Source: Saprospiraceae bacterium (GTDB lineage: Bacteria > Bacteroidota > Bacteroidia > Chitinophagales > Saprospiraceae). From it: a stretch of DNA of 47,246 nucleotides. The DNA is taken from NCBI GenBank assembly GCA_022841345.1, contig JALHRR010000037.1:1-47246 (forward strand). The letters run 5' to 3'. The notes under the pieces were generated by a model that did not search any database, was not told the origin of the DNA, and was given only the letters and a program-made list of their open reading frames with translations. Made by a program: the position numbers and the translations under genes. Within the stretch, counting starts at the first letter, position 1. Every line of letters starts with the position of its first letter. Positions 16,438-26,276 of this stretch are shown in pieces.

Positions 16438-18570
16438 ATGAGCTATTCAACTAAAAACATAAGAAACGTGGTGCTGCTGGGGCACTCGGGATGCGGCAAG
16501 ACTACTCTTGCCGAAACAATGTTGTATGAAGCCGGTGCCATTTCAAGAAGAGGAAATGTTCTGGAGGGGAATACCATATCCGATTATACTGATATCGAAA
16601 AGTCTAAAGGCAATTCCATATTTACAACTTTGATGCATACCAAATGGAAAAATTCTAAAATCAATATTCTGGATACACCTGGTCTGGATGACTTTGTTGG
16701 TGAAGTCATTTCTTCATTAAAGGTAGCAGATACTGCTATAATGGTATTAAATGCGGGACACGGAGTGGAGGTAGGTACTGAGCTTGTCTGGGAATATGTG
16801 GAAGAATTTCAGACACCTTCAGTATTTGTTATTAATCAGCTGGACCATGAGAAAGCGGACTATGACAGTACTCTGGACCAGGCTAGAAACAGGTTTGGCA
16901 ATAAAGTAATTCCGGTGCAATATCCTCTAAATCAGGGTAATGGGTTCAATACAATTGTCGATACTCTCAGAATGATCATGTATGTTTTCCCTAAAGATGG
17001 AGGCAAACCTATTAAAAAAGATATTCCTGAGTCCGAATTACAAAGAGCACATGAGATGCACAATGCATTGATAGAAGCGGCTGCAGAAAATGATGAGACG
17101 CTGATGGAATTATTCTTTGACAATGGATCATTGAATGAAGAAGAAATCGCAAAAGGCTTAAAAGTTGCAGTGGCCAACCATCAGATATTCCCTGTATTTT
17201 GTGTCTCGGCGATTAATAACATGGGCAGCGGAAGATTAATGGGATTCATCAATGATATATGCCCATCCCCTGCAGACAGACCTGCAGCTCCACTTGAAAA
17301 CGGTGAAACACTCCAGTGCAACAGTCAATTTAAAACTACCATTTTTATTTATAAAACATTGTCAGAACCCAAGGTCGGTAATGTATCATATTTTAAAGTC
17401 TATTCAGGTGTCCTCAAAGCAGGAGATGAACTTATCAATGCAAAGAACAGCAATGTAGAACGATTCAACCATGTGTATGAAACCAACGGTAAAATCCGGG
17501 AGGCAGTAGATGAACTCCGGTCTGGAGACATAGGTGTAGCAGTAAAATTAAAAGATGCCCATACTAACAATACCCTGAACGAAAAAGGGACGCAAAGAAG
17601 CATTCAACCCATTGCATTTCCAGAGCCCAGAATTCGCACTGCCGTGGAGGCACCCAATAAAAATGATGTAGAGAAAGTAGCGCGCGCATTACACCAAATA
17701 CAGGAGGAAGATCCGACAGCTATCGTTGAACACAGCTTAGAACTACGTCAGATGATATTGCATGGTCAGGGTCAATTACACATTGATCTGATTAAATATC
17801 GAATCGAAAAAGTTTATGATCTGGAAATTCTTTTCATCAAACCCAGAATTCCTTACAGAGAGACTGTAACCAAAATGGCTGAAGAGGTGTACCGCCATAA
17901 AAAGCAATCCGGAGGAGCCGGTCAATTTGCTGAGGTTCATATGAGATTAGAGCCATATTATGAAGACATGCCTCCGCCAGCCGGACTTTCTGTACGGAAC
18001 ACAGAAGTTGAAACTTTGAAAACGGGAGGAATACTGGCATTTCTTTGGTGTATTGTAGGGGGCTCTATTGATTCCAAATTTTCAAGTGCTATCAAAAAAG
18101 GTATACATATGAAAATGGAAGAAGGCCCATTGACAGGATCAGCTTGTCAGGATATCCGGATCTGTATATATGATGGAAAAATGCACCCGGTCGATTCCAA
18201 TGACATGGCATTTCAAATTGCCGGTTCACTTGCTTTCAAAAATGCTTTTGAAAAGGCGGCACCCCAGCTTCTTGAACCCATTTATGATTTAACGGTATTA
18301 TGTGCTTCCGAAGTAATGGGTGAAATTATGGGCGATCTTCAAACCAGAAGAGCTATCATCATGGGAATAGATACACAAGGTCATTATCAGAAAATTTCAG
18401 CCCGGGTACCACTTGCAGAATTATATCAATATTCATTAACCCTGCGGTCACTGACACAGGGTAAAGCTAAATTTTCAATACAATTTGCTGAATATCAACC
18501 GGTACCACCGGATGTGCAGATGAAATTAATAGATGAGCACAAAAAAGTACATGCTGAAGCGCATCATTGA
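16438..18570 (+). CDS. fusA2: EF-G paralog (EF-G2 type) with altered GTPase motifs
   Basis: 710 residues, the full length of elongation factor G with all five domains, which moves tRNAs and mRNA through the ribosome. The P-loop GHSGCGKTT (residues 15-23) is intact. DTPGLDDF (79-86) has Leu where normal EF-G has the catalytic His of DTPGH. The G4 motif reads NQLD rather than NKxD, and switch I reads EKSKGNSIFTT instead of the usual ERGITI form. The protein therefore probably binds GTP but hydrolyses it poorly or not at all. A Bacteroides EF-G2 lacking GTPase activity has been reported to support translation during starvation. This gene is likely of that kind, not the housekeeping fusA, which normally sits among ribosomal protein genes. 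A striking palindrome lies upstream. Confidence 0.9.
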   Translation: MSYSTKNIRNVVLLGHSGCGKTTLAETMLYEAGAISRRGNVLEGNTISDYTDIEKSKGNSIFTTLMHTKWKNSKINILDTPGLDDFVGEVISSLKVADTAIMVLNAGHGVEVGTELVWEYVEEFQTPSVFVINQLDHEKADYDSTLDQARNRFGNKVIPVQYPLNQGNGFNTIVDTLRMIMYVFPKDGGKPIKKDIPESELQRAHEMHNALIEAAAENDETLMELFFDNGSLNEEEIAKGLKVAVANHQIFPVFCVSAINNMGSGRLMGFINDICPSPADRPAAPLENGETLQCNSQFKTTIFIYKTLSEPKVGNVSYFKVYSGVLKAGDELINAKNSNVERFNHVYETNGKIREAVDELRSGDIGVAVKLKDAHTNNTLNEKGTQRSIQPIAFPEPRIRTAVEAPNKNDVEKVARALHQIQEEDPTAIVEHSLELRQMILHGQGQLHIDLIKYRIEKVYDLEILFIKPRIPYRETVTKMAEEVYRHKKQSGGAGQFAEVHMRLEPYYEDMPPPAGLSVRNTEVETLKTGGILAFLWCIVGGSIDSKFSSAIKKGIHMKMEEGPLTGSACQDIRICIYDGKMHPVDSNDMAFQIAGSLAFKNAFEKAAPQLLEPIYDLTVLCASEVMGEIMGDLQTRRAIIMGIDTQGHYQKISARVPLAELYQYSLTLRSLTQGKAKFSIQFAEYQPVPPDVQMKLIDEHKKVHAEAHH

Positions 18571-18678
18571 TATAGTGTTTTTGAGAAAATAAAAGTGTAT
18601 TAATCAAAGATAAATCAAGCACCCCGGAGGTTCTGAGACAAACCTGTTTCAAAGGCAACAGAAGCAACTAAAAATCAA

Positions 18679-18694
18679 ACCGGGAAACCCCGGT
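18679..18694 (-). terminator. Terminator after the 105-residue minus-strand gene
   Basis: On the minus strand ACCGGG-GTTT-CCCGGT is followed by TTGATTTTT. Six perfect GC-rich pairs and a T-rich tail begin right after the stop at 18696. Confidence 0.7.
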
Positions 18695-18695
18695 A

Positions 18696-19013
18696 TCACA
18701 AAACATTCGGGTCGAAAGCCGGATTCATCAATATTTTCTCACAGGTAAGGAATCCTCTGGAATTAGGTTTGTAAAATAAAAAGCAAGTGATAGAGTTCTC
18801 TTCTATAGAAGGAGTGAACTTTGACGCAGGAACCGGTGAATTCTGTTTTTTCAGGGGGCAATCATTGTGATGAATGTCTTTTGTTTCTAAAGTCATCAAT
18901 AAAGTTGGCCCTGAAACAGCGGACCAAAAGTGTTCAAATTGTTCCCTTTTTAGGGATTCCAAACCTAAAATTCCCATCAAAAGAATAGAAAAGATTAAAA
19001 ATTGAGTTTTCAT
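18696..19013 (-). CDS. Small secreted or membrane-anchored hypothetical protein
   Basis: 105 residues beginning MKTQFLIFSILLMGILGLES, a signal-peptide-like hydrophobic stretch. The mature part is short, with three Cys (NDCPLKKQ, SITCFLFY, FLTCEKIL) and no motif I recognise. A good terminator follows it, which supports it being a real gene. No convincing -7 box was found upstream. Function unknown. Confidence 0.6.
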   Translation of the reverse strand: MKTQFLIFSILLMGILGLESLKREQFEHFWSAVSGPTLLMTLETKDIHHNDCPLKKQNSPVPASKFTPSIEENSITCFLFYKPNSRGFLTCEKILMNPAFDPNVL

Positions 19014-19148
19014 GGTTTCCGTATTGCTTATTCAAGTGCTATGACGACATGTTTGGTAGATTTAGTTTGTGCATTGGTAGAATTAATGCCACATTAACAT
19101 TATTTTAATATTTTAGCGGAACTAAGTCCTATTTTAAAGTAAAAAAGA

Positions 19149-20258
19149 ATGATAATTGGGTTCGACGCAAAACGTGCATTCCACAATACAACTGGTTTAG
19201 GAAACTACAGTCGCACCCTTATTGAAGAGTTGGCCATTTATTTTCCGGAGAATGAGTATCATCTTTTTACTCCCAAAAAATCTGCCTTATTTCCGTTTGA
19301 AAACTTGCCGGCACCCCAGTTTTATGTTCATGAAAATACAAGTATCTGGCCCGATGTTTACTGGCGGAGCCGATTATTGTCAGGGGCTGCCAGTCAGCAC
19401 AACATCCAGTTGTTTCATGGATTAAGTCATGAACTTCCATTGGGTTTAGGGTCCCGGGGTATTAAAAGTGTCGTTACAATGCATGACACTTTATTCATGG
19501 ATTTCCCCCGTGATTTTCAACCCATTGACAGAGCTATTTACAAAAAAAAGTGGGCAAAAGCTTGTCAGCAGGCTGACATAGTTGTTGCCATTTCAGAAGC
19601 CACTAAATCCCGACTTCAGCATTATTTTAGTCTGCCTGAGGACAGGGTGAAGGTCGTATATCAATCCGTGAGCGAATCATATGCAAATCCACCTGACAGA
19701 CAGGAGATTATCAATACTCGCTTCAAATATTTATTGCCTGACAATTTTTTGCTTTTTGTCAGTTCTATTATACCCCGTAAAAATCTAAAAAACGTACTGG
19801 AGGCTTTACACATCATGAATGATCCTCCACCATTGGTTGTCATTGGAAGAGGTGGAAAAAAACGAAGGAGGCTGCAAAGATTGGCTGTCAAATATGGGCT
19901 GAAAGTTTTATGGCCGGAAGTGGATTCAACAAAGGAATTGCAGGCCATTTATCATTCAGCTACTGCATTTATTTATCCATCTCTCGGGGAAGGATTTGGA
20001 ATACCCATTATCGAGGCTCAAATGAGTGGAATTCCTGTTTTGACTTCCAATATTTCTGTCATGCCGGAGGTTGCGGGGGAGGCGGCGCTATATTTTGATC
20101 CAACTTCGGCTGAGTCTATCGCTGAAAGTATTCAATCGATCTTTCATGATGATGCTTTGTCACAATCTATCATCCGGCGTGGAAAGCAAAATGTTTCCAG
20201 ATTCACCGGAAAAGTCTGTGCGGAGAGAATGAATGATATATATGTATCTCTTTTGTGA
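19149..20258 (+). CDS. Family 4 glycosyltransferase
   Basis: 369 residues with the two-domain GT-B layout. The N-terminal domain opens MIIGFDAKRAFHNTTGLGNY, where the glycine loop contacts the acceptor side. The C-terminal donor-binding domain shows FLLFVSSIIPRKNLKNVLEAL, then YPSLGEGFGIPIIEAQMSG, the E-x7-E region of the family. It transfers a sugar from a nucleotide donor to a lipid or glycan acceptor in the cytoplasm. Neither sugar nor acceptor can be inferred, and it lies outside any polysaccharide gene cluster. It precedes ahcY by 87 bases, with a separate promoter candidate between them. Confidence 0.9.
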   Translation: MIIGFDAKRAFHNTTGLGNYSRTLIEELAIYFPENEYHLFTPKKSALFPFENLPAPQFYVHENTSIWPDVYWRSRLLSGAASQHNIQLFHGLSHELPLGLGSRGIKSVVTMHDTLFMDFPRDFQPIDRAIYKKKWAKACQQADIVVAISEATKSRLQHYFSLPEDRVKVVYQSVSESYANPPDRQEIINTRFKYLLPDNFLLFVSSIIPRKNLKNVLEALHIMNDPPPLVVIGRGGKKRRRLQRLAVKYGLKVLWPEVDSTKELQAIYHSATAFIYPSLGEGFGIPIIEAQMSGIPVLTSNISVMPEVAGEAALYFDPTSAESIAESIQSIFHDDALSQSIIRRGKQNVSRFTGKVCAERMNDIYVSLL

Positions 20259-20299
20259 GAAAACAAGATAGCAGCTCAGGTGTTATGAATGAGAAATTG

Positions 20300-20307
20300 T
20301 AATTTTG
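20300..20307 (+). promoter_or_regulatory. Candidate ahcY promoter -7 box
   Basis: TAATTTTG fits TAnnTTTG and lies 38 bases before the ahcY ATG. No clear -33 TTG is found. Confidence 0.45.
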
Positions 20308-20345
20308 CACTCGCAAATAAAGTCATATCATTAATTTAAATCATT

Positions 20346-21659
20346 ATGCAACAAGCTGTTTCAAAACTTGCTTACAAAGTAAAAGACATTACACTGGCTG
20401 AATGGGGCCGTAAAGAAATCGAACTGGCAGAAGCCGAGATGCCGGGTTTGATGTCTCTGAGATCCAGATACAATCAGTCCAAACCCCTAAAAGGCGCCCG
20501 CATTGCAGGTTGTCTTCACATGACTATCCAAACTGCAGTTCTTATCGAAACATTAATCGAACTGGGAGCTGAGGTAAGCTGGTCATCCTGCAATATTTTC
20601 TCAACTCAGGATCATGCAGCTGCCGCGATTGCCAAAGAAGGAATCCCGGTTTTTGCCTGGAAAGGAATGAATGAAGAAGAATTTGACTGGTGCATCGAGC
20701 AGACACTATTTGCATTCAGTGACGGCCAACCTTTAAATATGATCCTTGACGATGGTGGTGATTTGACCAATATGGTATTGGATCGATTCCCGGAATTGGT
20801 ACAAGGTATACGTGGTATTTCAGAAGAAACCACCACCGGAGTATTGAGATTGTATGATCGTGTGAAAAACGGCACACTGCCGATGCCGGCCATCAACATC
20901 AATGATTCTGTTACCAAATCCAAATTTGACAATAAATATGGTTGCAAAGAATCTCTGGTGGATGCTATACGCAGAGCTACAGATATTATGATGGCCGGAA
21001 AAGTAGCGGTAGTAGCAGGTTATGGCGATGTTGGAAAAGGATCTGCCGCCTCTTTGCGGGGTGCAGGTGCCCGTGTAATCGTTACAGAAATTGACCCTAT
21101 CTGCGCGTTACAAGCCGCTATGGACGGATATGAAGTTAAGAAGATGGTGAATGCAGTACCTGAAGCCAACATTATTGTGACTGCAACAGGAAACAGAGAT
21201 ATTATTCATGAAGAGCATTTCAGATTGATGAAAGACAAAGCCATTGTCTGTAATATTGGTCATTTCGACAATGAGATCGACATGGCCTGGATTAATGGAA
21301 AATACGGATCTACCAAGATTGAAATCAAGCCTCAGGTTGATAAATACACTATTGATGGCAAGGATGTCCTGATTCTGGCTGAAGGAAGACTTGTGAATCT
21401 GGGATGTGCTACAGGACACCCTTCTTTTGTAATGTCCAATTCATTTACAAATCAGGTATTAGCTCAGTTGGAATTGTGGAGTAACTATGAATCTTATGAG
21501 AATCAGGTTTACACACTTCCTAAGCATCTGGATGAAGAAGTTGCGAGATTGCACCTTGCTAAAATCGGTGTCGAACTTGAAGAATTGAATGATACTCAGG
21601 CAGCATATATAGGTGTGGCTAAAAATGGTCCCTATAAGTCTGATGCTTATAGATATTGA
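20346..21659 (+). CDS. ahcY: S-adenosylhomocysteinase
   Basis: 437 residues. The enzyme splits S-adenosylhomocysteine into adenosine and homocysteine, clearing the by-product of methylation. The NAD-binding loop [20 protein letters not shown] lies near residues 223-242. Substrate regions include [24 protein letters not shown] and NATGHPSF-like [14 protein letters not shown]. The C-terminus [10 protein letters not shown] contains the conserved Lys-Tyr that reaches into the neighbouring subunit in the tetramer. The length fits the bacterial form without the long insertion. An intrinsic terminator follows directly. Confidence 0.97.
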   Translation: MQQAVSKLAYKVKDITLAEWGRKEIELAEAEMPGLMSLRSRYNQSKPLKGARIAGCLHMTIQTAVLIETLIELGAEVSWSSCNIFSTQDHAAAAIAKEGIPVFAWKGMNEEEFDWCIEQTLFAFSDGQPLNMILDDGGDLTNMVLDRFPELVQGIRGISEETTTGVLRLYDRVKNGTLPMPAININDSVTKSKFDNKYGCKESLVDAIRRATDIMMAGKVAVVAGYGDVGKGSAASLRGAGARVIVTEIDPICALQAAMDGYEVKKMVNAVPEANIIVTATGNRDIIHEEHFRLMKDKAIVCNIGHFDNEIDMAWINGKYGSTKIEIKPQVDKYTIDGKDVLILAEGRLVNLGCATGHPSFVMSNSFTNQVLAQLELWSNYESYENQVYTLPKHLDEEVARLHLAKIGVELEELNDTQAAYIGVAKNGPYKSDAYRY

Positions 21660-21682
21660 TTGATAGCGAATTAAAATTAAAG

Positions 21683-21710
21683 AGCCGGTTGTTTTTCAGC
21701 CGGCTTTTTT
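21683..21710 (+). terminator. Intrinsic terminator after ahcY
   Basis: AGCCGG, a ten-base T-rich loop with partial pairing, CCGGCT, and a run of six T. It lies about 24 bases after the ahcY stop. Confidence 0.85.
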
Positions 21711-21720
21711 ATTGAGATGT

Positions 21721-22260
21721 TGAAGCTCAGAGGGGAAGGATGAGTTGTTAATAGCCGGGAACAGCCTCGATAAAGCGTTGAGACGTTGAGGCGTTGAGGC
21801 GTTTAATCGTTTAAGCGTTAACAGCCAGTTTAATAGCCAGAACAGCCAAACAGCCTCGATAAAGCGTTGAGGCGTTTAATCGTTAACACCAGTTTAAATG
21901 CCTCGTTGAAGCGTTGAAGGGTTTAAGCGTTTAATCGTTAACAGCCAGTTTAACAGCTGAACAGCCCCATGCAGACTCGTTAAAGTGTGGAGGCGTTTAA
22001 GTGTTAACAGCACGTTTAACAGTCGGAACAGCCCCATGCAACCTCGTTAAAGCGTTTTAACATCAACAGCCAAGTTTACAGCCTGAACAGCCCCATACAG
22101 CCTCGTTAAAGCGTTGAAGGGTTTAAGCGTTTAATCGTTAACAGCCAAGTTTAACAGCAGGAACAGCCATAAAGCCTCGTTAGAGTGTTGAGGCGTTGAA
22201 GCGTTAACAGTCTGGTTTAACAGCCGGAACAGCCAAACAGCCTACCCGGGGATAGTTTGT
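21721..22260. repeat. Imperfect tandem array of AACAGCC units (about seven units)
   Basis: Fourteen AACAGCC words are packed in about 480 bases (first at 21760, last at 22236). Seven units start with CCTCGTT or CCTCGAT (near 21765, 21855, 21902, 21976, 22043, 22102, 22176). Most continue with AAAGCGTTGAAGG, GTTTAAGCGTTTAATCG and TTAACAGCC. Unit length varies from about 47 to 90 bases. No coding sense is visible in any frame. Bases 22260-22380 hold only weak relatives of these words. Confidence 0.75.
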
Positions 22261-22381
22261 TCATGTTTATGCTGAATATTTTAAGCTGAAGATATGACTA
22301 AAGGCTGAATCACAATTGGCATTAGCGGTTGCGATTTACGATTGGAACAGCGGTTTGAAAATCTGTAGGATAATAAATAAG

Positions 22382-22416
22382 AATGGCCCCTTCTGAAATC
22401 AGAGGGGGCCATTTTA
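22382..22416 (-). terminator. Strong terminator hairpin downstream of the lamin-tail protein gene
   Basis: AATGGCCCC and GGGGCCATT form a nine-base GC-rich stem, extended by CTGA/TCAG inside. T-rich sequence follows on both strands. It lies about 45 bases after the stop of the minus-strand gene. Confidence 0.75.
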
Positions 22417-22460
22417 TAAAATGTCAGAACTGAGGTTGAATCAGTTCAAATTATTGATTA

Positions 22461-25400
22461 TTAGTGAGTAGCTTTTACAAAACGAGTTTGGTAGAAGCCT
22501 TCTGCATCTTTGATCTGAATGATATATACACCATCTGTCAACCCAGCAGATTGCAGGTCAATTTTTAGAATATTGCTGGTTTCTGATTTTTGATAGAATG
22601 CCACTCTGCCATTGATATCAATAATTGAAATTTCTCTTTCTGTCCATTCTGAACCTGAAAGTTGAATATCAAGATATTGGTTAGCAGGATTTGGATAGAC
22701 TTTGAAATCCTGAGATTTCACAGACATATCAATATCTGGATTGTTTGCAAATTCCGGTCTTCCGGGCGAGCCAATAAATGAGGCATTTATGTTGGTATAG
22801 CTGGAAGAAACTTCAATTCCATCACTTCCACTATGTGTAGCGAAACCTACATATCCACAAGATGCAAAATTCAATCCGGATTGGTGAACCTGATTCCAAA
22901 GGATACCATTCACAGACAAATAACCTCTGAACAAGTTTCCTACTCTCTGCATTCTTAAGAATTGTCTGTTAATTTGAGCAACTGTTTGTACCTGAACAGG
23001 CAATGCAGGATTAGATCTTACCGCCCAGCTAGCCTGGTTATTACCTCTTACAAACTGATAAACATACCTGGTATCGGGTGCAAGTGACTCTCTGAACATT
23101 AATCCAGCAAAACCAAATGGCGTCACTGTTACCTTTGCACTAAAGTCAAAATCACCGCAAACATCTGAAGTAAGGAAAGTAGCTTCTCTTCCTATCATAT
23201 TTCCCCAGCAGGAAGAGGTTATATCATAGCCAGCTTCAGTCTGATTCACATCACCATCGCAACCTCCAATCGGAGTAATGACTAAGCCATCAGGGAACTG
23301 ATTACAATCAGAGCGATGGAATTTAAGTCCGGATAATTCATTGACAGGGAAACTATCCCACTCAATTGATGGATTAAAAGTATCTGTACCATTGGGATCA
23401 CCAGCAGTAATGAAAGATTTTCTGCGAATAGTCTGATCTACAGTCGAAACGCCGGATCCTGACCATGAAGCTCCCGGATCAGTTCCAATCTGACCAATAA
23501 TATCAATATTAACTCCAGCCTTAGAAAGTGCTACAGCATCGTCTCCGTTGAACCAGCTTTGACCGTTCAAAAGGTCTGCCAGATTTCTGAATTCAATAGC
23601 AGCACTGGAGCTACAAACTACATAAGTGCCATTGGCTGGAATTGAACCAGTTAAATTTACGGTTGTACCCGGCGCTGCAGATCCGTTAAAATACATTCTG
23701 ATCTGATAATTATTGGCAGCAAGATCAACAGAAGCATCCGTGGGATTAAAAATTTCAAGGCATTTGTTATTGCCGGTTCCTTCTATGTATTCTGAGAAGA
23801 ACAATTCTTCACAAGGAGGAAGCGCTGAACAAGGGCCGGGTGCCAGTTCAGTGGACGCAAGAGAGCATAGTATTATTTCATCAAATCTTGCCTCAACTGT
23901 AAAATTGAGACCGTTTGCCGGAAGAGAGTATGGGCCAAATATTATGAATTCCACACCTTCAGGGAATAATAGTTCTCCTACATCAAAAGAATCAATATCT
24001 ACTCCATTTGCAGAAATTATCAGGAAGCCGCCTTCAGGTTTATCATTATACGATACTTCGACATAGTACTCAAAGAAATCATCGGAAGGATCCGGGGTTC
24101 CATTATCATTGCAGGTATAGCAGCTAATACCTTCCGGGAAGGTCTCGCCACAAAGTTCAAAGTTATAATCTTCAGGGTAAACATACACTTCAACTATAGG
24201 ACATTCTGGAATCGGAGGTGTACATGCACTCTCATGAATACCAAAATTGGAGTAAGTTGTATCTGCATAAACATCCCATTCCGAAGAAAGTGTGAGGAAT
24301 CCTCCTGCTCCGCTCGTATTGGGGTTTGAAGTCACACCAGATAATACTGATGATTTTCTTCTGAGTACCCGATCAAGGGTAGTAACCGGACCCGCAACCC
24401 ATGCTGTACCGGGATCATGGCCAATGCTTCCAAAAATATCTAAAGTATCATTTTGTACACCCTTCACTAAAACCAAAGCATCATCACCATTATGCGTCAG
24501 TGATCCACTAGTCTGATCAGCAAGATCCAGGATAGTCTGTATCGATCCCGAATTGCAGAGCAGGTGCGTACCAAATGGAGGCACGGTTCCTGTAAGATTG
24601 ATAGTCGACCCCGGAACAACAGCTCCATTAGCAAACAATAACACTTTATATCCTCCTGCAGCAAGATCTACACTGACTGCTGTAGGGTTGTATATTTCAA
24701 CACATTTATTATTTCCGCTGGATCCTTCCAGGTATTCTGAGAAGAAAAGTTCTTCGCAACTTCCTTCGGGAATAGAACAGCCTTCCGGTGGTTCAACCAA
24801 GCCCACTGACAAACATCCAGAATTGTCGGAAAAAAAGGCAGTCACATTGAAAGGTATATTTCCTGAAGTACCTCTGATGTCCTCAAAGATATAAGATCCG
24901 CCACTCAAACTTCCTACTGATACTGAAGCTCCTTCGCCTCCGCTCAAAATTAATGATCCACCTGCAGGGATACCTCCGGAATATATCACCTCAACATCAT
25001 ATAGAAAATATCCATTAGGGAAAGTGTCATTTTGAACAGGGATACACTCAGATTCATTGATGGAGACAATTTGGAGGGTGCAAGGGCCTGCTGTAACAAT
25101 TGTACCCGTCAAAGTAATATCATCGATTCTAAACTGGGGAGTGAGCGAGGAATTTCTCCATCTTAAACGTAGATTACCTGCTCCTTCTGTAGCAACAGGT
25201 AAAGAAATCGGTCCAATCAAACGCCAAATTGTAGTACCAGAGCCAGTGGGCTGTGCAGGGAATGATATAGCTGTGTAGCTAATGCCATCAGTGCTATATT
25301 CCAATACCAATTCTGTTAGATTTGAGGCTGTAGTGGTTTTTAGTGCGCCAAATGATAGCATGAGGTTTGTATACCCGGTTGTGTTAATATTTTGAATTTG

Positions 25401-25709
25401 AAAATTTGCAGTTCCGTTATTAGTTAAAAACACATTTCTGCCACCAGATGCCCCTGTGTATCCGGTTGATGCTGAAGTTGTCCTTGTATCAGCGGTCCCG
25501 GTATATGATAAGCTAGCATTATCAAATACTGTATTTGCTATCGTGAGAGTACCAGCGGTATTTACATTAACATCAATTGTTTCGTTAAAAATGGTTTGTC
25601 CAAACCCAAAAGTAGAGTACAAAATGATGATGGTAAGACTAAAAATAGCATGTCGCACCATTTTTGCAACACTCTGATTTGACTTAAGATTGGTGTAGAT
25701 AAAATTCAT
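22461..25709 (-). CDS. Secreted multidomain protein with two lamin-tail domains and T9SS type A sorting domain
   Basis: 1,082 residues from MNFIYTNLKS; in-frame codons further upstream were rejected because they lie in the leader close to the promoter. A signal peptide (HAIFSLTIIILYSTFGFGQ) leads to a beta-rich N-terminal domain. Two similar lamin-tail domains follow, each opening CEELFFSEY and containing NNKC then EIYNPT or EIFNPT, and HNGDDALVL or FNGDDAVAL. A concanavalin-like domain comes next (FAGLMFRESLAPDTRYVYQF, MQRVGNLFRGYLS). The end (FKVYPNPANQYLDI to GVYIIQIKDAEG) is a type A sorting domain. The protein should cross the outer membrane by T9SS and stay on the surface or be released. 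Lamin-tail domains often accompany nucleases or phosphatases, but no catalytic domain is seen here. Confidence 0.9.
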   Translation of the reverse strand: MNFIYTNLKSNQSVAKMVRHAIFSLTIIILYSTFGFGQTIFNETIDVNVNTAGTLTIANTVFDNASLSYTGTADTRTTSASTGYTGASGGRNVFLTNNGTANFQIQNINTTGYTNLMLSFGALKTTTASNLTELVLEYSTDGISYTAISFPAQPTGSGTTIWRLIGPISLPVATEGAGNLRLRWRNSSLTPQFRIDDITLTGTIVTAGPCTLQIVSINESECIPVQNDTFPNGYFLYDVEVIYSGGIPAGGSLILSGGEGASVSVGSLSGGSYIFEDIRGTSGNIPFNVTAFFSDNSGCLSVGLVEPPEGCSIPEGSCEELFFSEYLEGSSGNNKCVEIYNPTAVSVDLAAGGYKVLLFANGAVVPGSTINLTGTVPPFGTHLLCNSGSIQTILDLADQTSGSLTHNGDDALVLVKGVQNDTLDIFGSIGHDPGTAWVAGPVTTLDRVLRRKSSVLSGVTSNPNTSGAGGFLTLSSEWDVYADTTYSNFGIHESACTPPIPECPIVEVYVYPEDYNFELCGETFPEGISCYTCNDNGTPDPSDDFFEYYVEVSYNDKPEGGFLIISANGVDIDSFDVGELLFPEGVEFIIFGPYSLPANGLNFTVEARFDEIILCSLASTELAPGPCSALPPCEELFFSEYIEGTGNNKCLEIFNPTDASVDLAANNYQIRMYFNGSAAPGTTVNLTGSIPANGTYVVCSSSAAIEFRNLADLLNGQSWFNGDDAVALSKAGVNIDIIGQIGTDPGASWSGSGVSTVDQTIRRKSFITAGDPNGTDTFNPSIEWDSFPVNELSGLKFHRSDCNQFPDGLVITPIGGCDGDVNQTEAGYDITSSCWGNMIGREATFLTSDVCGDFDFSAKVTVTPFGFAGLMFRESLAPDTRYVYQFVRGNNQASWAVRSNPALPVQVQTVAQINRQFLRMQRVGNLFRGYLSVNGILWNQVHQSGLNFASCGYVGFATHSGSDGIEVSSSYTNINASFIGSPGRPEFANNPDIDMSVKSQDFKVYPNPANQYLDIQLSGSEWTEREISIIDINGRVAFYQKSETSNILKIDLQSAGLTDGVYIIQIKDAEGFYQTRFVKATH

Positions 25710-25791
25710 AAAAATAATTTTGTGTGAATCAAAGGTTCGTTTTTGTCTTGTAGTTTGAAAAGAAAGCAAGACCATGTCAAATGGGGGTTCG

Positions 25792-25799
25792 CAAATTTA
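25792..25799 (-). promoter_or_regulatory. Candidate -7 box for the lamin-tail protein gene
   Basis: TAAATTTG on the minus strand fits TAnnTTTG and lies 83 bases before the chosen start. The -33 region is weak (TTTAAA). The rest of the gap to 26019 has a short hairpin CTGAT-TAAG-ATCAG followed by CTTTTT at 25913-25931 on the plus strand, and TATCTTTA at 25992-25999, a near-consensus -7 box for yidD. Confidence 0.45.
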
Positions 25800-26019
25800 G
25801 GTATTAAGGTTTAAATAGTAGTTATTTGACTGCATTGTTTACAAAAAATTAAAGCCGGAAGTTGCGGCGTAGTTCCTCATTTGTTTCAAATTCCTCTTTG
25901 GCAGAACAAATTCTGATTAAGATCAGCTTTTTATTGCAAGCATATGACGGTAATAGTCAGCGGAAGGTGATTTCTTCCTGTCTAAAACCTTTATCTTTAC
26001 AATCTATTTAATATACGTC

Positions 26020-26274
26020 ATGCGTGAGATTTGGGCGGCTGTCAGCCAATTTTTTAAATGGATATTTATTTTTCCTGTCAAGGTATATCAATGGACATTG
26101 TCTCCCCTTTTAGGTGCCAATTGCCGTTTTCAGCCTAGTTGCTCACACTATATGGTCGGTGCCATTCAGGAATGGGGGCCCATCAAAGGTATATATCTGG
26201 GCACCAGAAGAATCTTAAAATGCCATCCATGGGGACCACATGGCCATGACCCTGTACCAAAAAGAAAAAAATAG
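26020..26274 (+). CDS. yidD: Membrane protein insertion efficiency factor YidD
   Basis: 84 residues, typical for YidD. The motif [11 protein letters not shown] with two close cysteines and the later [11 protein letters not shown] are diagnostic, as is the amphipathic N-terminus that lets the protein lie on the inner membrane. It assists YidC in inserting membrane proteins. Here it is not next to rnpA or yidC, as in many bacteria, but only two bases before hemB, so the two form an operon. Confidence 0.94.
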   Translation: MREIWAAVSQFFKWIFIFPVKVYQWTLSPLLGANCRFQPSCSHYMVGAIQEWGPIKGIYLGTRRILKCHPWGPHGHDPVPKRKK

Positions 26275-26276
26275 CA

